This document shows, piece by piece, positions 22,674-35,500 of a DNA stretch of 64,000 bases. How positions within the stretch are numbered: position 1 is the first letter of the stretch; each line of letters starts with the position of its first letter. The translations under genes were made by a program, and so were the position numbers. Under the pieces are notes generated by a model. It did no database searches, had not been told where the DNA came from, and saw nothing but the letters and a program-made list of their open reading frames with translations. Source of the DNA: Typha latifolia (taxonomy: Eukaryota; Streptophyta; Magnoliopsida; Poales; Typhaceae); the NCBI GenBank assembly GCA_019914945.1, contig CM034099.1:11917001-11981000 (forward strand), given 5' to 3'.

Positions 22674-24036
22674 GGTTGCCGCTTGCAGTGCTTTTTGTGA
22701 TGTTAGAAAAAGATCTTGAAGAGATGTACATAAGATGTGGAAGAGAACAATGGGTTAGATGTTGATGAGCAGGTTTGCTCTTTGTTTTGTTATAGTACTG
22801 TTCATCTATTTGACAGCAAAACAATATCTATTCAACTTTGACTAGTACTTTTACAGCTTCGATTCTCACAAGAGCTGACTGCAGGAACTTTTTTGCAGCC
22901 AACTTACTTGGCAGTCCTTATTTGATTGCAAAAATCATGAATAGTAGTTAAACTACAAAATAATGAACCTAGCTGATTTAGCAGCCAATCAGAGTGCCGA
23001 ATATTCAGATTTACCTGATTCCCTGCAGCTGATTAGGATCGAGAGGATGATGAGCCTTTTTGTACTTAGATCTTTTGACTGCTAAAATTCTCTCCAAAGG
23101 GGAAGGAAAGGACTCTCTCTTTTAGGTCTCTTCTATTTGAGGTGTGCATCTTCGGATGGGTCGTGTTGGTGTACCACAAAATTTCTCGTCAAAAGGAACT
23201 CTGCGATAGACTGTGGGCCTTTTTAATTTGTTTCACTTCTATCTCTCATGCTAGTCGCCAAAGCTCAGTATCTTTTGCCTCACTTTCCCCTTTTTCCTTC
23301 TTTTTCTTTCCCTATCGCGGGCCACAAAGTGTACGAACGATCTACAGATTGAATACGTGCCAGTATGGCGGTGGCTGCCCTTTTGTTATGTGACAAGGAA
23401 AGCATTGATCATCGACAAACTGGAGCATCATTCGCATGTAAATGTGATCCTTGTCTTGTCTGGTTATTAATTTGAAAGGATAAAATAAATTAGTGTAATT
23501 TTTATCCTAAATAAAGATTTAAGTTTAAAACAATTACTATTAATGTCGGCATAGGTTGCGGTTAAGGTTTAAAAAATTCGAGAGTTGTTTGGAGAACTCA
23601 TTGATGTGGGTAGTTGTTTGAAGATGAGAGTATTTTTAGAAAGATGTGTCAAAATCATACAGGAGAATTTGTTGTACCAGAAATTCATGCACTCATTTTT
23701 CCTACAGACAAATACCAGACAGCAAAGGAAGTAATCCCGAATAATTCCAATTGGATAATAATTGAATAATAGCAACACAAAACCAAATAGTTAATACAAT
23801 ACAAAAGGCAACAGGATGTAACACGATAAAATAATAATGCACCAACAAAGCATACTCGTAATGAGAGCAAACAATTCCTATTTATCAACTTCCAACTATA
23901 TTTTATGTATCATATCCTCAAGAATTAAAGGTAAATATTACAGCATATATTCACATAGGTCCTCAAGATAAAATCACATTATACACACTCCCAAAGCATC
24001 ACACATCAGATGAGGGAGAGACAACTAGTGTTATTG
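22674..24036. other. 3' flank of the WIN1-like gene
   Basis: No second gene recognised. Short frames near 23,142-23,393 and 23,569-23,888 show no family motif. The first few hundred bases presumably contain the 3' UTR; no clear polyadenylation signal was chosen. Confidence 0.5.
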
Positions 24037-25033
24037 TGATACGAACGTCTTCTGAACCTCACGATCACTGCATGCTAGTCCAATCCGAAGACGAAATTGA
24101 ATTTTGATTTTCCAGTAGAAGATTAGGGTTATCGCGAATCATCAAGATTAAGAGGTTACTTAAGATCCAACAATTAGACAGACTTGGATTTTTGGGGTTG
24201 TGACAGGTTTGATCTAATAGTTAGACGGACTTTGGTTTATGGAGTTATGATAGATTCGAGATGGAGGACAAATATATCGGAGTAGATCATGGAAAGAAGA
24301 GGCTAAAGTGGGTGTGGTGGTGATCGGCTTAGGTTGGCAATATGGTAGTGGCGATGGTGATGGTGGAAATCAAGGTAGTTGGTGGTGAAGGTGGTAGCGA
24401 AGAAGTAGGGTTGTTTCTTAGGGTCAAAGGAGTGCGACCAAACAAGGAGGTAGGCAGTGGTGGCCGGCCTAGGTGGTGGTTAGCGGCTCCCTAATTGACA
24501 TGGTCGGCCTAGCTAGGTTAGGTTAGATCCAGCCAACTCAAACTAGCACCCTAATGCATCAAATCAAAGGTTAGGTTCTAGGCCTAACGAATTACAATTA
24601 GGTGCACACCATAAGCATTTTCGGTGGCTACCTAACTTGACTCAACAAGCTTAGCTTAAAGAGCTCAGGTTAGACTCACGTCACATAAATTCTAGGCAGC
24701 AAACAATTGAATAATAAGTAAGTAACAATATCAAATAGATAAATAACTGAATTGGACGTGAAAGTCCCCGACCCCTCCCTTGTCTTAGGAGTCCAATGTG
24801 ATTTGGTTCATCCTCCAAGTCGATTTGTAATAGACCACCACACTTCCCTCACTTTGTCCTCAAGGTGTGAAATCAATTGTCACACATCTAAGCCTTGCTA
24901 CCCTATCTCATGATGGTCCATTGATTGAGTGTAGTCCCAACTTAGATTGCCAACCATGCCATATGGAAAGTTGGCAATTCAAGTTGTGCAGAACTGTCCA
25001 CGATTTGGGTCGACCCCAAGTCGGTTCGTATCA
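24037..25033 (+). repeat. 5' LTR of a partial retroelement
   Basis: Starts TGATACGAA and ends TTCGTATCA, a perfect 9-bp inverted terminus, followed after two bases by a primer site at 25,036. Length 997 bp. No matching 3' LTR was found in the window, so the element is truncated. Confidence 0.7.
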
Positions 25034-25035
25034 AT

Positions 25036-25285
25036 TGGTATCACAGCAGCCTTTCCTCGGACCACCATGACCACCATGAGATCCATGGCGGCATGGCAAG
25101 TTGGAGGATATTCACAAGCAGCAGAGCAAACTATGGAGAGGGAGCACACAGTACCATCAAGATCACTATCTCCCCTGCGTCTGCGAGATCTTATGGAGTG
25201 CTTAGCCGATCTACCGCAAACCATGACTCTCATGGCGTAGATGATAGTAGCAATGCAAGCAACCCTAGCAGACATAAATCATCAC
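25036..25285 (+). pseudogene. Primer site and gag leader of the truncated element
   Basis: TGGTATCACAGC (25,036-25,047) resembles the initiator-Met tRNA primer site. The following frame starts near 25,068 and reads a gag-like leader ('LRDLMECLADL...M...AMQATLADI'). At about 25,285 it meets minus-strand pol sequence, so the rest was lost. Confidence 0.55.
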
Positions 25286-28055
25286 CCTATTTTTTGTCCC
25301 CTTCTTGTACACCATTATGGAGTCATATCCCATAAGTTTGGATACCCATTTTTGTTGCGCGAGTGTATGTACTCGCTATTTCAAGAAGTAGGGTAAGCTC
25401 AGCCGGTCCATCCGGATCAAAAAGCGTCGACCAATGAGGTAAGGTCGCCACTTGGTAATCGCATGCAAAATTGTCAATATCTCACGCTCGTACATCGACA
25501 AATGCCTGGAGCTATCGGATAAGGCCTTGCTAAGATAAGCAATAGATCGTCCCTGTTGCATTAACACTGCTCCTAAAGCATCACATTCCATCACAAACTA
25601 TTTGGTGAAGTCGGGCAATGCGAGTACGGGAGCTACGGTCATGACGGTCTTGAGGGCTTCAAAGGTTACTATGGCCTTCTCACTCTAGATGAAGCTGTCC
25701 TTCCTCAACAACATGGTCAATGGGACAACAATCTTTCCATAATCGCTACAAATCGCCTGTAGTATCCTGTCAAACCTAAAAATCCTCACAACTCCTTAGG
25801 GATTCTTTGGCGTTTGCCACTCTAACACGCAAGCTATTTTTCCTAGGTCAGCTATAACGCCTTGATCTGATATGCCCAATGTACTCCACCTGTTGCTCTC
25901 CTTATAGATATTTGGATAGTTTGACCTTCAACTCATGTTGCCACAATAGATTCAAGACCTCCTTCAAGTGCTATAAATCAAGTTTTTCTATAAACTAATA
26001 TGTCATCGAAAAAGACAAGCACATACCATCGGAGGAGAGGTTGGAACACATCATTGATTAAGCCTTGGAATGTCACTAGAGCGTTCGTCAAGCCAAAGGG
26101 CATAACTTGGAGCTCATAGTGGCCATCATGAGTCCGGAGGTGGTCTTGTGCACGTGAGCAAGGTGCACTCGAATCTGATGGTAGCCTGCACGTAAGTCAA
26201 GCTTGTTGAAATATATAGTCCCTACTAACTCGTCAAGTAGCTCCTCAATTATAAAAATAGGATACAGGTCCTGGTAATGGAGTTCAGTGCTCTATAATCG
26301 ACACATAATCTCTAACTATCATCCGCACCTATAGAACGGGGGAAGAATATGTGCTGCGGCTAGGCTATATAACCCCTTGTGTGAGCATCTCCTTCACTAT
26401 TCATGTAATCTCCTCCTTTTGTATGTATGGGTACCTGTAAGGTCTCACGTTCACTGGCCCTGCTCTCGGTACGATCTCAATGCGGTCATCTACATCTCTT
26501 ATCGGCAGCAATCCCTTTGGCTCTTCGAAGAGAGCTGCATACTCCTATAACAAACTCTACAAATCAGTTGGAGTGCTCGCTATCTTGGATGGTTTAGTAT
26601 GGGCCAACTGCATCATAAATGCATCATCAATGTGGCTAGGCAACCCCAAGAGAGGTTGCAAGGTGGAGCCTTGATGTGGACGCGCTCCATCCAATTGGAC
26701 TCGTCTACCATTGTGCTTGAAGGTGAGGCACATCTCGCTGAAATTAAGGTCACAGGCCCGAGGCTCTGCAGCCACTAAGTCCCCAATATGACGTCGTGTC
26801 GCGGAGTGCAATCAGATACAAGTCCATAACAAAGGTATGACTCTGAACTCAAACCTGAATTGCATTGCATATGTTGTCAGCTCTAAGCGTCGTACCATCA
26901 CCAATGTTGATGTCAAACCCCATGGTTGCCGGACCATTATGAATGAGGATCCCAGCAAGATATGCACTTCTTCGAGAATGAAAAAAAACTGATCTACTTT
27001 CATTTGGTATTTCGGACTAAATTCTTTTGTTCCTCGATACTCAATCAAATCCTATTTTTTTATGATTGAATCTACCTCTATGGTTCCATATTTAGTTGGC
27101 TTGAAAGTGAGTCCAATCTTCCTAACTAGCCGCTCGTCAAGGAAGTTGTGCGTGCTCCCTATGTCAATGAGGATACGTATTATGTGCTTCCTTATCAATC
27201 CGTCCACATGAAGGGTTTTCGGAGGTGTTGCAGATCCGAAGTAGGCATGGAGATAAATACCCGCTTTAAACTTCCCCACTTTAGTCTCCTCCACCTTAAT
27301 CTACTACTTCTCATCCATCATGTCCTCCGTAACATCCTCATCATTGATGGGATCGTCCTCCTTAGCTTCAAGCATTAATAAGCATCAATGAATCAGTTTG
27401 TCACGTACAGCGATGACCCGGCGTGAACTTCGCTCGTACACTTGGGTAGATGTGAGAGTCTGTATAGGGGCCCTAGGAGTTGTCTTCACATCTGAAAAAG
27501 TACAAAGAGAAGATCATGGTCCAGCTGCACCCAAGAGAGTCCGTGGCGGGTAAACTGAGCCGCTAGGGCTGCCCAGCTTTCATCGATGCTTGTTAACCCA
27601 TAGGTGCTCGTATGCCCTCTGAGTGCTCGATGTTTGCCTTCCATAAGCAAGGCATCCTCCACTGCTTGCCCCAAGTACAGTGGATGCAAGGCATGAACAT
27701 CAGCCTGAATTTCTTACCTCAATCTAGCAATAAAGGTGGCTTTGAGTTGCTGGTCTGTCCAAGGTGGTACACAATGACTAGACACTTGTTTGAATTCTTC
27801 TTAGTAAGCCCTCAGCATTGTCTTATATACTGTCTTCGTCAACAAAGCATCAAAATCCTCATACCCCGATGATCTAAACCGTTTGTAGATCAAACAGTAA
27901 AAACTTTTCCCAAGTTGATGTTCCTCTATGCATCGTCGCTGAGCGATACCACCGTAATGCCGTGTCCTCTAAATGAAAAGATGCAAGGAGCATCTTTTGA
28001 TCTTCTTCGGTGCCATGAAAGTCAAAAAATTGCTTGACGTGGTATAGCCAATCTG
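25286..28055 (-). pseudogene. Ty3/gypsy gag-pol remnant R1
   Basis: Minus-strand order: gag ('FHGTEEDQK..LASFHLEDTALRWYRS', about 28,050-27,900), protease region with DIGSTHNFLDERLVRKIG (27,294-27,052, the catalytic DSG changed to DIG), linker, reverse transcriptase with FFDDIL at about 25,998-26,022, and RNase H ('ECDALGAVLMQQGRSIAYLS', 'YEREILTILHAITKWRPYLI', 25,594-25,376). It stops within the RNase H/integrase junction (YKKGTK) at about 25,286, where an oppositely oriented gag leader begins; its gag is cut at 28,055 by the family D LTR. Stops and frameshifts occur throughout. Integrase and both LTRs are missing. Confidence 0.85.
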
Positions 28056-29282
28056 TAACGCCCCCGCCCGGCACTGGCACGTGCATGTGCCCACACGGTA
28101 CGCGCGGCGCACGCGACAGGTTGGGCAGGGGCCGTCACGCACAGATAGTCTCCTATACACATATAATCATGACATCAACAAATAAAACTTGCTAACCTAT
28201 CCATGATCACATAATCCATCACCAAATAAATTATACTATTAACCAAATAAACCTGTTTACATATGAATATCCTAGTCCACAATAATATACATTAGACTAC
28301 TACATAATCTGGCAGGACCCATACAAGCCACAACAAACCATCAAGATACAACTAAAATAACTAATACACGAGTACACTATGATTCGACCTGTAATATCCA
28401 AATTATCGTCTAATACAAAAGAGTACAAATATCAAATACTAGTACAACTCAATATCTGATTAAACTATCATCTATACCGTCTCGCATCTATAGCTTACCT
28501 CATCATTATTTTAAAGTTGCTATCACGTACCACATATCTAAGAGGATTAGAAAAGAAATAAAGAGAGTCATGAGCAAAAGGCTCAGTGAATAGATCTTAT
28601 CCCGAATCACTGATGCCAAACAGAAAGCAGCATGATGTCATGTATGGACATGTATATATGTATCCTCAATGACATATATATGAATGAAATTAATTATCAT
28701 GAATGAGCATATTATATCCTCAACCAAAAATATATCACATGATGAAATTATCATATAACATCATCGAATATAACGATATATCATGTATAACAATTATGAT
28801 TTAATGATACTAGTCACATCAATGATGATGCATGATGCATGCCAACCACTAGATAATCGTATATGTCAGAGCCAAATGTAATCCACATATCTCTCACTAT
28901 CACAATCATTCGTCTAAACTCTGAATATCATCCACCATGCTGGACTATGGTACCCGGCCCCAAATTCGATACACAATATGTCACAAGCTCAGAGCATACC
29001 CTGTCATACGCTAAGAGTATCTCTGTAGATAAATCATACCCTTCCATATGCTAAGGGTATATCAATGATAGTTGTACCCTGTCATATGCTAAGAGTACAA
29101 TCATCAGCCATCACCATACTATGCCATATGCTAAGAGTATGTCCAGACAACAGATCATGCAACTCAGGAATTTAGGTGGTAAAGTAGCCGAGAGAAAAAT
29201 GATGCAATGCCGACTCTAATCATGTATCTAACACATGTATACTTTTGCTAGTCTATCACATGCATACTCATGATAGAGATCA
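28056..29282 (+). repeat. LTR, family D, right end truncated
   Basis: Begins TGTAACGCCCCC, a start common in plant gypsy LTRs, exactly where R1 gag is interrupted. It contains four short hairpin repeats (about 28,987-29,140) that recur in the fragment at the window start. It is cut at about 29,282 by an LTR-B fragment. Orientation is inferred from the TGTAAC start. Confidence 0.65.
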
Positions 29283-29797
29283 TGAGAATTGAGTTTGCCT
29301 TGCCTCCTTCGACTTCTTCGCTCCCGTTCTCTCAATCCCCGGCGACGCCGCTTCTAACCTCCCTCGACCGGCTAATCACCCTAGTCCCTTAAGAGTGGCC
29401 CTCTCCTCCCCCTTCTTCCAATCTATCCAACACTCGCCCTAACTCTTCCATCAACCATAACCCTTCCACCACCACTTTTTCACCGGTGCCACCCCATTAA
29501 CGCCGGTCCTCCACCATCCACCATTACCTAGGATCTCGTGCCTCCATCCACGGATCCAAAACAGAGCATCCTGATGTTTGTCCACTAAACGAATGATATC
29601 TCGAGATCCCTAACTCCGATTCGCCTGAAACTTAATTTGTTGGAAAGCTCTTTTCCGGGCCTACAACATATCAAAATTTCACGTCGATCTGACGACAGAA
29701 CATTTCGGGATCTTATTTCAAAGTTTCGTGCAAGATCTAGTCCAGATCTGAGAATTAGAAAAGATCGATCTTTAGCCCTAAAGGAGAGATCGCATCA
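29283..29797 (+). repeat. LTR-B 3' part
   Basis: Homologous to 35,935-36,337 and, inverted, to 55,250-55,690 and 60,288-60,790. Ends GATCGCATCA, the family B terminus. The palindrome-rich U3 is missing. Bases 29,798-29,854 look like another short LTR piece. Confidence 0.7.
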
Positions 29798-29854
29798 CTT
29801 TCTTCCTTATCTATTCTGAATCTTCTCCCTTCTCGCTCAAACCCTAGCCATGTA

Positions 29855-30747
29855 TGATGTGATTCAGACTTCATCGAGAAGTCTCGAGCATGGATACACC
29901 CTATGGGAGGATTTTCTTAGTGTGTTTAGTTGTTTATTTTAGAAAAATAAGGATTTTGTATGTCGTGTTCGAACACGGGAGAGGATTCATTAAAATGCCC
30001 CTTGCGAACGTCTACAGACATTCACATCGACAGAGAACATAATTTATGCGTTCGAATACACAGACCCCATTCAAACACGTAGACTGCATTCAAACGCCTG
30101 CGTGCGAATGCCTGCATACGTTCGCATCGGCAGAGAATATGAAATATGGGTTCGAATGCGCTAGACCCCGTTCGAACGCGATCGACGAGAATTCACTATT
30201 TCTAGGGTTATTATTTGTCATTTTTGGCTTGTTTGGTTAGCCTCTTAAGGTGTGGATAGCAACCAAAAATATTATGATGAATGAATATTGAGTTCTATCC
30301 CCTTTCCTTTCTTTCTACCCTAATCTTCCTTCCCCTTCGTTCAAGCCCTAGCCCTACACCATCTCAACGTTGGTGATCCTCTGACCTCCCTCGTCTATAG
30401 AGTCCTCCCTCTTTCTTGGGATCTCGACCCCTTCTCCCCCCTCATCCTTATCCCCTAACATCACAACCCATCCACCCCATCGCCATTATCATCCCTTACC
30501 TCATCATCACCACCACTCGTCACTTCCACCATCATCCTTACTTTTACATATTTTCATCCTAGTTGTAGACAGAATCTGTGAGGGGCATAAATACCAAAAA
30601 CGTAGATCATGAAGTTACGGATCGACCACCCCTAGTTTTGTAATATTCTAACTACGGTAAAATATCTAGTGAATATTTTCCCTTGACTACGCGTGCTACT
30701 TTTCTACATTCGATCCAGATCAGGAAGCGAACGTTCGGATCATAACA
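29855..30747 (+). repeat. Recombinant 5' LTR (B-like start, A2-like body)
   Basis: The first ~55 bp (TGATGTGATTCAGACTTC...) match the LTR-B start, while the palindrome region (29,958-30,185) and downstream leader match LTR-A2 (inverted at 31,480-32,286). Ends CATAACA, followed by AG and a primer site. TATA-like sequence is weak ('CTCTTAAGGTGTGG' replaces the usual 'CTCTATAAATATGTGG'). Confidence 0.7.
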
Positions 30748-30749
30748 AG

Positions 30750-31240
30750 TGGTATCAAAGACACCTTTCCTCAGCCACCATGCAACCACCAGATCCATGG
30801 CATCTAGACCCAATGAAGGCACCTCTACGGAGGGAGAGTCCACGGAGATTATCAGATCGGATGCCAACCCTAACTCACCAATCAAAACGTCTCCAATGAC
30901 CTCTACGGTCAACTCATATCTAATCAAGATGTTTGCAGATATAATGTAGACACAACGAGCCATGCAACAATCAATGGAAGCCATGACTCAAGCCCTCTTA
31001 GGCACACCAAGGGGTACGGTGGCGACCGAGTTCCCTACTTGAGCCTGGGCTGCACCACCAAGGGAACCGCATTTTCCCCAAGGGACACTGCCTCCACAGT
31101 TCCGCACTAGGCGAGAGGAAGACCATGAAGATCCCATGGGTGGTCTCACTAGGAGGCCCTTGCTGCCCACGCCGGCCGAAAGGCGCAACGTACCACCGCT
31201 AGTTAATAACCGCGACCGAGCACCGGATCCACTAGGAAAA
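30750..31240 (+). pseudogene. Primer site and gag leader of a truncated element
   Basis: TGGTATCAAAGA (30,750-30,761) follows the LTR. The leader frame ('MQPPDPWHLDPMKAPL') and a later stretch 'TMTSTVNSYLIKM' are broken by stops. It is lost at about 31,240, where minus-strand LTR-C sequence begins. Confidence 0.6.
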
Positions 31241-31479
31241 GGTTACATGGTAGTTAAAAGCAAATGAAAGAGGTTAATTGAGTTTGCAAGATACTTGTGG
31301 GTATTGTTGAGGGTGAAAGGACAAAAGCAGAGAAGTAGGTTGGCCTCAAGGATTGAGGGGAACAACTAGAGGAAAGAGATCTAAGAAATAGTTGAGAGAA
31401 TTGAGGGATAAAGAGAGTTTGAGAGAGATGGAGGGACACAGAGTTTGGAGAGATACATTTGGTCCAAACTATGCAATAA
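31241..31479 (-). repeat. LTR-C, left part (split by E1)
   Basis: The left portion of a minus-strand LTR whose other part is at 63,293-63,641. The 5-bp AATAA at 31,475-31,479 is repeated at 63,293-63,297. Purine-rich plus strand is expected for an antisense LTR leader. The left limit is approximate. Confidence 0.6.
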
Positions 31480-32286
31480 TGTTAAGAATGGAACGTCCTC
31501 TTCCCGATCTGGATCGCTTGCTGGTAAACAGCCCGCGCAGCCGAGGGAAACTATTCACCAAATATTCTACCGTAGTCGGAATATTATGACACTAGAAGTA
31601 GTCGATCTGTATCTTCTTGATATAAGTTTTTGGTATTTATGCCCTTCGTAGATTCTAATTGAAACTGTGATGAAAATACGCAAAAGTGGTGGTGATGGTG
31701 TTGGTGATGATAAGGTTAAGGATGATAATGGAGATGAGGGTGGATGGGTTGTGGAGTTTAGGGGATAAGGATGAAGGGGGAGAAGGGGCTGAGATCCTAA
31801 GAAGGAGGGAGGACTCGACAAACGAGGGAGGTTAGAAGATCACCGACGTCGGGATGCGCACGGCGAAGGCTTGAATGAAGGGGAAGGGAAATTAGAGTAG
31901 AGAGACAAGAGAGAGGATTGAACTCAATATTCATTCATCATAATATTTTTGGTTGCCATTCACACGTAAAGAGGCAAACCAAACAAGCCAAAAATGATAA
32001 TTATTAACCCTAGAAACAATGAATTCTCCCTGACCGCGTTCAAATGAGGTTGAACGCATTCGAACGCACAAATTGAGTTCTCTATCGATGCAAACATATG
32101 CAGGCATTTGAACGGGGTCGAACGAATTCAAATGCACAAATTGCATTTTTTGTCGATGTGAACGCCTATAGGCGTTTGCAAGGATGTTCGAACGCACCCT
32201 CTCCCGCATTTGAACGCAACATACAGAATCCTTTTTTTTAAATAAATAACTAGTTTAATAAGAGAAGACTCCCGCAAGGTGTATCA
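31480..32286 (-). repeat. E1 3' LTR (family A2)
   Basis: 807 bp, adjoining the C-terminal pol tail at 32,287. It carries TTCGAA-type repeats at about 32,030-32,220. Outer flank AATAA (31,475-31,479). Confidence 0.85.
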
Positions 32287-35200
32287 GCCCACCTCGGTTA
32301 CCCCACCTTGTCCTCAAACTGCAAAGTCGGGGAAACGCTCCAAGATGTCTGTCTCCAGCTCCATGTCGCCTCATTGGATGGCTTGCCAAGCCACTCGACT
32401 AGGATCTCCCTCTCTAATCCGGTACCATAACGTCGTCGGTGCCACGCAAATACACGAACTAGCTCCACAACTGCTGTCTCCTCCAATGGCTCGGGTAGAT
32501 TTGATCCCACAACCTAGTGATCTCCAATTCGCTCCCTCAACAATGAAACATGAAAGACCGAGTGTACTATTGACCCTTTGGGCAGCTCCAAGCGATATGC
32601 AACCGGATCGATATGCTCCAACACCCGAATGGATTGAAGTCGCGATGTGCTAACTTCTAGTTTCGTATCGGATATAGGGTCACTTGTCAGTACGGTTGCA
32701 CCCTCACGAACACCAAACTGCCGATGTCGAACTCCTACTCTCGGTGGTTATGATTATAAACTTGTTTCATGCGATTTTGAGCAAGTTTAACATGGGCACG
32801 CAACCCCCTCAATGTGGTGTCTCTATCCATCAACACCAAGTCCACCTCCGTCCGATCCGCAGATGCCACAAGGTCATAGGCGCGTAATGCCGGAGTCGTG
32901 CGCCCAAACACTACCTCGAACGGAGTTATGCCAATACTACTGTGGTGGGCGGTGTTGTAAGACCACTCCGTCCACGGTAAGAACTCCAACCAGCGTCTCA
33001 ACATCTCTCCCATAAAGCGTTGCAAATACTGTTCAATGCCTCGATTGACCACCTCGGTTTGGCAGACTTCGCAAGCACTGACAAAAGTCCTCATGTCTCA
33101 CCTTAGTCCTGGCCACATGCAGCTCTGTGATAGCCTCCTATAAGTCCTCAAAACACCCTCATGACCAACCTCTGAAGTTTGGTGAAAGTGCTCTAATAAT
33201 TTCTGCCTCGGTTCTCTAGCCCCGGATGGCACTCCGGATCATCCAACACCTCCTGTAACAACCTCTTAACATTTGGGTCAGATGTACATGCATACCTCAG
33301 CTCGTCAAGAAAAGGAAAAGTGGGAGAAGAGAAGGCTACAAACTCGGTTGTATCACGTTTGTGCGATAGTGCATTCACCGCTCTATTTTCTATCCCCTTC
33401 TTGTACTAAATTTCATAATCATACCGCAGCAATTTTGTGGCCCACCTCTGCTGTGCCGGAGTGTGGATACGCTATCCCATAAAGTACGGAAGACTTCTTT
33501 GATCGGTTCAAATAATAAATCGCTTACCGATCAAATAAGGCCTCCACTTCATCACTGCATAGAGGATTGCCAACATCTCCCTCTCGTAAGTCGATAATTG
33601 CTAGGACTTCTGATATAAATCCTTGCTTAGAAGGCTAGGAGACATCCTCCTTGCATTAGTATAGCTCCTATGCCAACCCCCGATGCATCGTATTCCACAA
33701 CGAACTCTTTGGTGAAGTCGGGTAGAGCTAGAATGGGTGCCGTTGTCATTGTTGTTTTTAATTCTTCAAATACTGCAGTGGCTTCCTCCGTCCATCTAAA
33801 AGAGTCCTTCCTCAACAATGAAATAAGAGAAGCAGCGATCTTGCCATACCCGGCGATGAAGCGGCAATAATACCCGGTCAGCCCCAAGAAGTCGCGCAAT
33901 CTTGTGGAAGTAAGGAACAGCCAAGCTGTCATATGCGCCACCTTTTGAGGATCCTCCACCACTCCTTTCGCTATTATGATGTGGCCTAAATATTCCACTT
34001 GTGGTACTCCCCATAGGCACTTAGACTCCTTAACCTTTAGCTGGTTTTGCTTCAACAATTCTAGCACATACTCTAAATATCGCTAATGCTCTATTTCGGT
34101 CCTGCTGTACACCAAAATATCATCAAAAAATACCAGGACATACCATCGCAGCAGTGGCAAAAAAAAAATCATTCATGAGACTTTGGAAAGTTGTTGGAGC
34201 ATTGATGAGGCCGAACGGCATAACCCGTAACTCGTAGTGCCCGTCCGAAGTCCAAAATGCGGTTTTGTGCACATCTGTCGGGTTAACTCTAATTTGATGA
34301 TACCCGACCCTCAAGTCAAGCTTGCTGAATATGGTCGCCTCTGCAAGCTCGTCCAGCAGCTCCTCTATGGCCGGAATGAGATACCAGTCCTTGACGATGA
34401 TAGCGTTTAGTGCCCGGTAGTCGATACAAAAATGCCACGACCCGTCCTTCTTTTGCACCAATAACACATGCGATGAGTAAGAACTATAACTTGGTTGTAT
34501 GAGGCCTTGCTCCAACATCTCGGCTACCATTTTGGAGATAACTTCCTTCTGCACGTGGATATTGATACGATCTCACGTTCGTCGGTGAAGCCCCGGGCAG
34601 AATCTCTATGCGATGGTCCGCCGTTTGCATCGGCGGCAACTCCTTTGGTTCCTCAAACAGTCCAGCAAATTTATCCAATAAATTAGACAAATTAATGGTA
34701 GTACCTCGACTCATTTAAGGCTCGTCTCCTGCTGGTCGTAACTGAAGAAGTTAGGCCCAATCACTCACACAAGGCAGCCCCACCATCGGCTACATCACTG
34801 GAATCGGCGGGACCGAACGCCATCAAGCTGCACCTCTTTGTTTCCTTACTAAAATTTCATCCACATAGTCCAGAAATCAAATGTGACGGGTCCCAAGCTT
34901 TGCAACCATTGAGTGGCAAGGACAATGTTCGCTCCTCGCAGCGCCAATGGATACAATTCCACAATGATGTTGTGTCCTTGCACCCGTATATCGACACAGC
35001 GGCACTAGCTCTCTGTCTGAAGCTTCATGCCATCTCCAATTGCAACCTCAAACCCCACAGTCGGTTCAGCGTCCAAGCCCATCTTCCTCACGAATCTCTC
35101 ATCTAGAAAGTTGTGTGTACTCCTGGAATTGACAAGGATGTGCGGACAATGCTTTCTAACGAGTCCATCAACCCGCGATGTCCTCAGCATGGAAGTATCC

Positions 35201-35500
35201 GAATATGCATGCATCGATATCTCAGCTTGGATATCTTTCTTCGTGCACTCCTCCACACCTCCCCATATACCTCCTCTGCATACCTTCCATCACCAACAAC
35301 CTCATTAAGCATCAAACTCCCAATTGGTTTGGAACACCAATGATCGGGGGTGAAACGTTCATTGCATTGAAAGCAAAGCTCCTTCGTCTTTCGCTCCTCC
35401 ACCTGGGCAGGTGTGAGAGTTCGAACGGGGGGTATTGTGCCTCCACTAACATCGGAAGATAGTCTCAAAGGTGATCGTACCCCTGTACTAGTGGTCGCTT
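32287..35500 (-). pseudogene. E1 gag end and pol, integrase core deleted
   Basis: Minus-strand order: gag zinc knuckle ('LCFQCNERFTPDHWCSKP', about 35,390-35,330), protease with NSRSTHNFLDERFVRKMG (catalytic DSG lost), RT (34,714-34,100; '[13 protein letters not shown]', FFDD near 34,112-34,135), RNase H (34,067-33,400), integrase HHCC end 'FVSACEVCQ' fused directly to '[12 protein letters not shown]' (33,094-33,030), then 'PFEVVFGRTTPALRAYD' and a chromodomain-like tail 'REILVEWLGKPSNEATW' (about 32,420-32,370). The fusion removes the first two catalytic Asp of the DDE core. Stops and frameshifts occur. The chromodomain places it among chromoviruses. Confidence 0.88.
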
